This document shows positions 10,090-15,931 of a DNA stretch of 15,931 bases, piece after piece; within the stretch, counting starts at the first letter, position 1; the number at the start of each line of letters is the position of its first letter. The stretch comes from Paramecium sonneborni (lineage: Eukaryota > Ciliophora > Oligohymenophorea > Peniculida > Parameciidae), in NCBI GenBank assembly GCA_905182985.1, contig CAJJDN010000016.1, forward strand, positions 118,920-134,850, in the 5' to 3' direction. Made by a program: the position numbers and the translations under genes. The notes under the pieces are model-generated. The model saw only the letters and a list, made by a program, of their open reading frames with translations. It made no database searches and had not been told where the DNA came from.

Positions 10090-10710
10090 ATTCTTAATTA
10101 ATACCATATCTTCTTAAATTGGTTTATCAGGTATTAAAAAGATCCCTTAGTCATTGATTAATAAGTATACCTTTAAAGAGAACCTGATAGTATTTACATA
10201 GATAATTTACCTTTCCTTCAACTAACATTTCAGCGAAAGGGCAACCTAAAGACCATATCAATTGGATTCAGTATTATTGAGAAGAAACCATAATTTCTGG
10301 TGCTCTATAATATCCTTTTAAATTTAAGTATGTTTGAACTTTTATGAATACTTGATTAGATAATCAGTAATTAAATAATCTAAAAATTATATTTAATCTT
10401 CTGTAATTTAATGTAAGCGATAACTATATTAATTTATTTAAAAATAAGAATACTATAAAATAATGTTCAACTGTCCAAGATTATTTAATTCAGGTCTAAT
10501 CTTATATAAATTTTTTATTGTAATAGCTTTTCTTTTCAATCTTCTTTGTGATATTAATTTCTGAACTTAATTTTCATCATCCTTATTAACAGATTCATAA
10601 ACTTTAACCGAACTTATCAGTCTTTTATAACAACGCATTAGTTCCTACTCTTCAGAGTCTTTCTGCTCTGACCAGTTCTGCTGTATTTTTTAGCAAAGTT
10701 CATGCTCCAT
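10090..10710 (-). pseudogene. CMGC/MAPK-like Ser/Thr protein kinase pseudogene
   Basis: Seen: the minus strand carries kinase landmarks in order but in different frames. Subdomain I-IV region, 10440-10620: KVYESVNKDDENQVQKLISQ, then RRLKRKAITIKNLYKIRPEL and NNLGQLNII. Activation segment and APE motif, 10260-10335: YLNLKGYYRAPEIMVSSQQY. Subdomain IX, 10200-10260: WSLGCPFAEMLVEGK. Next come LFKG and PIQEDMVLIKN, down to about 10090. Missing: the catalytic loop HRDLKxxN and the DFG motif, since less than 120 nt separates subdomain IV from the activation segment. TGA codons and frameshifts (for example TGA inside SSQQY...WSLGC) add to this. The upper limit, 10710, is an in-frame ATG; the kinase match itself begins near 10620. 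It cannot encode an active kinase. Confidence 0.72.
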
Positions 10711-11000
10711 TCAATCCTAATTTAAAGGAATTATGTTAAATAATAAAAAAAATTGTTGAAATTTTATCAATCCAGAAGAAGAAAGGCAGAAAGTATCCCT
10801 GTTGAACTATTGCTGATATTATGATTTAGTTGAAATCATTAATTAAATCAATAAATTAAACTGTTCTTACCAAACTTGGTATTTTCAAGGTTTCAAATAG
10901 AATGTCTGCATTTAACTTACATGATCTCCAAATCGAACATATAGAATCAATTAGATTTTACTTCTTTTCAATTATTAATTAATAGTCCACATCTAGTATC
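10600..11000 (-). pseudogene. Membrane-protein-like relic, possibly PEX11-like
   Basis: Seen: a minus-strand frame directly downstream of, and in the same frame as, the ubiquitin-like gene is open from 11137 to TGA 10700-10702. Its protein-like part reads NLIDSICSIWRSCKLNADIL, FETLKIPSLVRTVQFIDLIN and QQGYFLPFFFWIDKISTIFF. After the TGA the same frame continues TLLKNTAELVRAERL, another TGA, then RVGTNALL. Known: peroxisomal PEX11 proteins have a mid-protein F.DLIKD-like stretch followed by hydrophobic helices around a D-N/K-I/L segment. Inferred: a decayed PEX11-type gene is possible, but the match is by eye and weak. No start is visible. It overlaps the N-terminal end of the kinase relic in another frame. 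Confidence 0.35.
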
Positions 11001-11137
11001 TTACTCTTCAAAATCTTATAATTAAATTATAAATGTTTTTTTAATATTTTATACTATTAGATACCAATAATCTTAATAAGTATTAAATATAATTCTTTAA
11101 AATAATTAATAATTTATTATGTTCCGAATAATAATTT
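11001..11137. other. 3' spacer of the ubiquitin-like gene
   Basis: AT-rich. No gene or specific signal seen beyond the open frame mentioned for the relic at 10600-11000. Confidence 0.4.
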
Positions 11138-12882
11138 TCATTATAATTTCACTTTTAATTCACTTTCATTACCTCCTTCCCATTTAATACGAAAGCTATA
11201 TTCATCAAGTTGAACATATTCATATTTATTTTAATGAACACTGATCCATTTATATTGAGAATTGGTGGATTTATTTGTTGATGTACTTTAAGATTTTCTT
11301 ATACTACCATTCAATTATATTGGGTAATGGTATTTGTATGTTATATACTCTCCAGAAGGATCAAAGTAAAGCGAAATTTATTTTAGAATCACAATAGAAT
11401 TCTTAGTTTATGATATTCTAAAGTTTATTTAAATATTTACTGTTCATCAATTGGAATTCCTTATGAGTATTATTTTTATTGTGGCTCTAATGTAAATTTT
11501 CCAAATTAATCTGCAACATTTACATCAACTTATCCATGAGAATCTTATGATGGCTTTTTATTATTATAATTAGGATTACTATTATTTTGTAATTATTGTT
11601 AATTAGAAAAGTTATTATTATTTAGTAATTATTAATCAATAATTTATAATCCATAGTTTATAGGTATTTATTATTATTCTGGTGTTTAATGTTATTATGA
11701 TAATTATTATTAATGATTCTAATCATATACTAGATTATTATTTTAAATTGGTTAAAGTTACTAATTATTAAAAAGAATCATAGATAAAAAGGGATAATTC
11801 TTAAAGTTCTCTATTTTTAAATTTTGATTATCAGTTAATAGTTTTGATTCATGATCAAATAATTGCAATGAATTGGCTGGTATATTGTATTTTTGTATAA
11901 TTTAGATTAAATACTTTAATAAATTTTGATAATTACCTAGCCTAAGGATAAATTGGGATCTACATTTTCCTAGACAATTAATTTATTTTAATCACCTTCA
12001 AGTTTAAAAACGTATATAAGTATACCTTACTATGAAGCAATTTAACTATTAAGAAGAATCATAGATAAAAAGGGATAATTTTTAAAGTTCTCTATTTTTA
12101 AATTTTGATTATCAGTTAATAGTTTTGATTCATGATCAAATAATTGCAATGAATTGGCTGGTATATTGTATTTTTGTATAATTTAGATTAAATACTTTAA
12201 TAAATTTTGATAATTACCTAGCCTAAGGATAAATTGGGATCTACATTTTCCTACACAATTAATTTATTTTAATCACCTTCAAGTTTAAAAACGTATATAA
12301 GTATACCTTACTATGAAGCAATTTAACTATTAAAAAGAATCATAGATAAAAAGGGATAATTTTTAAAATTCTCTATTTTTAAATTTTGATAATCAGTTAA
12401 ATATTTTGATTCATGATCAAATAATTGCAATGAATTGGCTGGTATATTGTATTTTTGTATAATTTAGATTAAATACTTTATTAAATTTTGATAATTACCT
12501 AGCCTAAGGATAAATTGGGATCTACATTTTCCTACACAATTAATTTATTTTAATCACCTTCAGCTTAATAAACTGATATAAACATATTTTAAGGTTTAGT
12601 CTGATCTGCTACTTAATGTACATCTTGAGGTCTGAGCTAATCTTGTTAAGGTTAAATTAAAAAGAGTTATGCTTTTGTATCATAAAATGGTTTTAAATCA
12701 TCGTTAGGGTTAATAAGTCCTTATTTTAAATCAGGCTACTAATAATATATTTACAAATCATTATTCCCAAAACATTAAGCCAAATAATTAAAAATTTCTT
12801 CTGCCTTAGCAGATTAATCCATAATTTGAGAATAAAAAGGTTATTCCAGTTGAAAATTTTATGGATTAAGTCGGAATTACAT
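11138..12882 (-). CDS. Protein with three tandem ubiquitin-like domains and a Q/N-rich linker
   Basis: Role: unknown; ubiquitin-like folds usually mediate binding in protein turnover or scaffolding. Seen: removing four 23-nt introns gives 551 codons from ATG 12880-12882 to TGA 11138-11140, with no internal TGA. Residues 1-99 are an N-terminal region (MQFRLNPQNFQLEQPFYSQ). Residues 100-177, 186-263 and 272-349 are three near-identical domains: a beta start (MFISVYQAEGDQNKLIV or ILIYVFKLEGDQNKLIV), a helix YLIQIIQKYNIP, then SLQLFDHESKLLTDNQ and FLSMILF. This order fits the beta-grasp fold; there is no C-terminal GG. Residues 350-458 are a Gln/Asn-rich linker. Residues 459-550 form a separate domain (ISLYFDPSGEYITYKYHYPI, YSFRIKWEGG), unrecognised. 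The nearly identical repeats point to recent duplication. It is the best-preserved gene of the right half. Doubt remains over the AAG ends of the three repeat introns. Confidence 0.78.
11418..11440 (-). other. 23-nt intron in the ubiquitin-like gene
   Basis: The minus strand reads GTAAATATTT at the start and AAACTTTAG at the end, a canonical Paramecium-type intron of 23 nt. Removing it joins PIDEQ to ISQTKNSIVIL and keeps the C-terminal domain in frame; otherwise the frame meets TGA within about 20 codons. Confidence 0.8.
11914..11936 (-). other. Inferred 23-nt intron in ubiquitin-like domain 3
   Basis: The minus strand starts GTAATTATC and ends TTATTAAAG, 23 nt. Removing it restores the reading frame across the domain between SLGQ and YLIQ. 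The 3' end is AAG rather than the usual TAG, so the splice site is unusual. The alternative is a frameshift shared by all copies. Confidence 0.6.
12195..12217 (-). other. Inferred 23-nt intron in ubiquitin-like domain 2
   Basis: Identical to the intron in domain 3 and exactly one repeat period (281 bp) away. Same GTA start and AAG end. Confidence 0.6.
12476..12498 (-). other. Inferred 23-nt intron in ubiquitin-like domain 1
   Basis: Same position within the repeat unit; one base differs (AATAAAG instead of ATTAAAG at the 3' end). It also ends in AAG, so this end predates the duplication. Confidence 0.58.
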
Positions 12883-13369
12883 CAAAAAGAATTTATGAAT
12901 GTTTTTTTGATCGACTTATTGTGATTTATTTATTTGTAATTCTATTAATATAAATTTACTAGATTTTACTAAAATTTTTATAAAATATCACAATCACCAA
13001 GATTAGAAAGACATAATAAACCTTAATGAAGAATTTTAAAGAAGTATTTAATTAAGATGATTTTATAATACTTAAAGAAAAGGATTTTAATTGATGAGGA
13101 ATAAATATGAAAAATATTTTTATATTTAAGAGGATAGAGATAAAAATCTCTTTTTAAGTTTAATTTACAATTAGAATTAAGAAAATATTTATTTTTATTG
13201 AATAATAAGACTAAGTGACAAAAGTACCAATAATATGTTTAACAGAGATTTTCTTATATAAAAAATAAATAATATTTGAGATTAATTTTGTAATTAATAT
13301 TTATAACAGCATTATTATTCTATAATAATATTTTTGAAAAAAAATTTATTACCAATAAATACAGTAATA
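12883..13369. other. Upstream spacer of the ubiquitin-like gene
   Basis: Very AT-rich. The minus strand is largely free of TGA here but its translation is low-complexity Asn/Lys/Leu/Phe, with no recognisable gene. The promoter of the ubiquitin-like gene should lie just above 12882; no motif stands out. Confidence 0.4.
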
Positions 13370-14092
13370 TATAACAATAGTCGATGCTGTTAAATTCAAA
13401 GCTGGTAAAATTTTGCTTCAAAAGCCAATTTAGTCTTTTTCTCAGGTAAATTTGGCTATAATCACTTAACAATCTTTTGATAATGTACAGGTAATCTAAT
13501 TTTAGAGGAGCTGTGTAAAATGCAAGAGTTTTATTAGAATTATCAAAATCTAGCTTTAAGAATATTTTCAAATTTAGTTTTTTATCTTCTTGATGGCTGA
13601 TCTTATCAAAGGTGTAAGAGGCACATGAGAATTTTTTATGGTGATTATGAAGCTAGAGTTTGTTTGACTGTCAAATATTACTAATTTCGAATGTAAAATG
13701 ATAATAACTATATCACATTAAAATTGTATAAAAAAATACAAAAGCTTTAATTGATATTAGTATAAATCTAAGGTTTTCAAATTATGATGATATAATAATA
13801 ATAATAATAATTTCATCACTTAAATAAAAAGATTTATGAAAATTAATTATGATTCATCCTTTTCAGATTTATTAACTGTTTTTCATATATCTATATGTTA
13901 AATATATAAATTAATAAATAAAAAAGTTAATTCTGATATTTATGGATAACTGGCTTTGTAAACTTCGAATGATAAATCAAGCTTTGATTTATATTCATTT
14001 ATTTTTGTCCTAAGTTTGGGATTGATTTCGTCAATATCACAGTGATTTTCCCTCTTTTTATAAGAAACTTCATTTGAGAGGCTATAAATAAT
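13370..14092 (-). pseudogene. Two coding-like blocks of an unrecognised gene or relic
   Basis: Seen: on the minus strand, block 1 (about 13940-14080, in an open run 13883-14092) reads SNEVSYKKRENHCDIDEINP then KLRTKINEYKSKLDLSFEVY and KASYPQISEL. Block 2 (about 13370-13670, after TGA 13671-13673) reads KKFSCASYTFDKISHQEDKK, LNLKIFLKLDFDNSNKTLAF and YTAPLKLDYLYIIKRLL. Both have higher complexity than the flanks and lie in the same direction, separated by about 200 AT-rich bases with stops. They may be parts of one gene, split by decay or by an inserted non-coding segment. A plus-strand frame also opens across block 2 (FKAGKILLQKPIQSFSQVNL), so the strand is not certain there. No family is recognised. 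Confidence 0.38.
13789..13811. repeat. ATA trinucleotide microsatellite
   Basis: A run of about seven TAA/ATA units between the two coding-like blocks. It has no coding sense in the surrounding frames. Confidence 0.75.
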
Positions 14093-14887
14093 TCATGGGA
14101 TGAATAGCTGTTAAATTTTCATTATTTAGATAAATTTAAAAAAAATATAAACACCTTAACTTATCTTTTCTTAAATATATTTCTAAAGAATACTTTTTTA
14201 AGGTTTTAATATACATTTATAATTTATTGTAGGATTTCAAAAAATTTAAATTTGTATTATTTTAAGTATCAAGAAAGTAGCATTTGTTAAAATAAAAATA
14301 AGTGTTATGAGAATATCAGACACTATTAGATCTCATTATATTTAAAAGAATGAAATCGTTTTGTGTTTTCGTATAGCTTCAAAAAACTAACTATTCATCA
14401 TTATAGATAAATTAGGAGCTTATACATCAAGATTTCTAGTTAGTCAATATTCTTAATAAACAAAAATCCTAAACATTGTGTTTTTTTTTCAATTTATATT
14501 TTATATATTAAGCTATTATTGCAATTTTTAATTAAGATTTGAAATATAAGATTGAATTTTATCAAATATTTTATTGTTCTATTATAAACTAAATGAAATT
14601 ATTAATTGAAACTATTTTAAATCTATTAACTATTTTATGTTTAATTATAAGAACTGTCTTTAAGCCTTTCAAAATTGATTTAAACAAAAAAAATAAGTAA
14701 ATTTGAATCATGGGTAACTCAAAATTTAAAAAAGATAAAAAAATTTCATTAAAATTAACTTCTCTTATGTATTCTAAACTTCTAAATATTATGGATTCTC
14801 AATGATTGGATAAGGTTAAGCTCATTAAGAGTTTTAACTTTAGCATAATCTAAGTTAAAAAAGAAATATTACAATTTCTTTTATATT
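14093..14887. other. AT-rich spacer
   Basis: No gene, RNA or repeat that I can support. A short minus-strand run just above 14093, LTAIHPMNYLQPL, abuts block 1 of the preceding relic in another frame and may be its upstream end. Confidence 0.4.
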
Positions 14888-15376
14888 CATACTCTTAGCA
14901 AAAATGGAGAATATTATACTAAAGTTGCAAATCCTCATAAATTATTTTCTGTTATTTTATAACAATAAAAAGTATTCGTATTCTTTTACTAAAAATAATA
15001 ATTATCTTTAAATATTCAAAGTTAAAAAATTTATGGTAATATTGTAAATTTGATTTAGAAAATAATGGAATTTAATTTAGACTAAGTTATTAAATTTAAA
15101 ATTACTTATATTTATGGAACACTCACTGAAGATGACGAATGTAATAACTTGGCATTTAAAGAATAATAAATCAAATGATTTAGATTGCCTTTTTTCTTTT
15201 TTCGAGTAATAATTACATTGAGTGAGAATCAAAAGAGTAGACTGTGATCTATATATATGTTTAGAGAAATGGTTGATAAAAAAGAATAGGAAAAAGAAAC
15301 TCATTGTTTCGCTTCATTAGAAAAAACTTTCCTTCTGTAGAAGAGTTAATAATTCTATCAACTAATTTAAGAATGA
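14888..15376 (+). pseudogene. TGA-interrupted coding relic, unrecognised
   Basis: Seen: one plus-strand frame reads protein-like across about 490 nt with TGA at 15176-15178, 15245-15247 and 15374-15376. Segments in order: HTLSKNGEYYTKVANPHKLF, KITYIYGTLTEDDECNNLAF, RVIITLSENQKSRL and MVDKKEQEKETHCFASLEKT. The frame is kept across the stops, which points to point-mutation decay of a single exon rather than chance. There is no start codon upstream in frame with a convincing N-terminus. The minus-strand frame over 15077-15304 is its low-complexity antisense. Family unknown. Confidence 0.4.
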
Positions 15377-15605
15377 TTTATTGGCGCTTGTAATTATGTA
15401 ATCATTTTTGAAAAAAATCTCATCTTATAAGAGGATTAAAAAGAAGAAGTGTATGTTTTGAATTGATTAAATATCATAATAATAAAGTTACAAGTAATAT
15501 CAAAAAATTGTTGTTAAAATAATAATGTTTTTATGAATTTTAAAAATACATATTCCACTAATCATTCAGCCTACTACTATTTTATGTTGAATTTTTTCTC
15601 AAATT
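15377..15605. other. AT-rich spacer
   Basis: No feature seen. A plus-strand open frame beginning at 15533 is the antisense of AT-rich DNA and of the TPR relic. Confidence 0.4.
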
Positions 15606-15931
15606 CAGCTTTTTATCTAAATTATATTACCTTTCTTATTTTTAGCCCATTCATTATTAGGATTGATTTAGATAGCCTTATTATAAAAAACTATTGTAAT
15701 GAATTTAAACAATTATTTATACTTTAAGCAGGCTCCTATATAAATTGAATTATAATAAACCTTTGCTGCCTAAAGATGACATATGATTCAGATCATACAT
15801 CAAAGCTTGGTCTAATATTTAAAAGGCTTCCTTGAATTTACCTAACATTCTTAAAATTCATTAATATTAAATGAATCTAATGATTCACCTATTTTAGAAA
15901 AGTTAAATTACTTTTAGTAACAATAGACAAG
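15606..15931 (-). pseudogene. TPR-repeat protein relic, continues past window edge
   Basis: Known: tetratricopeptide repeats are 34-residue helical hairpins used for protein binding and are abundant in Paramecium. Seen: minus strand, first GESLDSFNINEFQE (about 15840-15890), then in another frame LGKFKEAFQILDQALMYDLN and HMSSLGSKGLLQFNLYRSLL (about 15725-15845). In a third frame comes FYNKAIQINPNNEWAKNKKG (about 15625-15690), ending at TGA 15606-15608. The parts QILDQALMYD..H..SL.SKG and KAIQINPNNEWAKNKKG match TPR helix B and the start of the next helix A. Two frame changes and no intron that repairs them indicate a decayed gene, or an edge of a gene with errors. The 5' part lies beyond the right edge. 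Confidence 0.6.

Larger units (their letters stand above)
11770..12562. repeat. 281-bp direct tandem repeat, about 2.8 copies
   Basis: Copies begin at equivalent points 11774, 12055 and 12336, so the period is exactly 281 bp. Copies 1 and 2 differ at only a few bases (for example C/T at 11809 and G/C near 11974); copy 3 differs slightly more. 281 minus a 23-nt intron is 258, or 86 codons, so the duplication is neutral for the frame only if the intron is spliced. The array coincides with the three ubiquitin-like domains. Confidence 0.95.

Noticed and set aside
11770..12562. CRISPR array or satellite
   Set aside because: The repeats are contiguous 281-bp units without spacers and encode a protein domain on the minus strand.
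15077..15304. Minus ORF of 75 codons starting MSFFFLFFF
   Set aside because: Antisense of the plus-strand Lys/Glu-rich relic; composition fits a shadow.

Overview
The window reads as nuclear DNA of a Paramecium-like ciliate. It is extremely AT-rich. The convincing reading frames use TAA and TAG as glutamine and only TGA as stop. Two genes are restored to frame by removing introns of 23 or 25 nt of the form GTA...TAG, which is the Paramecium intron style. Read with the standard code, almost nothing here looks coding, so ordinary ORF calls are misleading.

Two genes look complete, both on the minus strand. One (5643-6876) encodes a helical N-terminus followed by a seven-blade WD40 propeller. 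The other (11138-12882) encodes a protein with three nearly identical ubiquitin-like domains, a Q/N-rich linker and an unrecognised C-terminal domain. Its ubiquitin-like part is a 281-bp direct tandem repeat, and each unit appears to carry its own 23-nt intron. A third gene enters at the left edge (1-156, minus) with a Cys/His N-terminus of a type I associate with a Paramecium WD40-protein family.

Much of the rest looks like decayed genes. There is a protein kinase relic whose C-lobe end lies in inverted orientation (9992-10710). Upstream of it is a relic with a weak PEX11 flavour (10600-11000). A TPR relic lies at the right edge (15606-15931). About 2.2 kb of abutting minus-strand frames (7086-9300) could be a decayed mobile element or a large gene. 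Several shorter coding-like stretches are broken by in-frame TGA or frameshifts (315-833, 2740-2930, 3622-4308, 4890-5215, 13370-14092, 14888-15376). Between them lie AT-rich spacers with no feature I can name.

Low gene density and many broken gene pieces are unlike the compact somatic (macronuclear) genome of Paramecium. A germline-limited (micronuclear) or subtelomeric region is a reasonable inference, but the sequence alone does not prove it. I see no rRNA, tRNA or CRISPR array.
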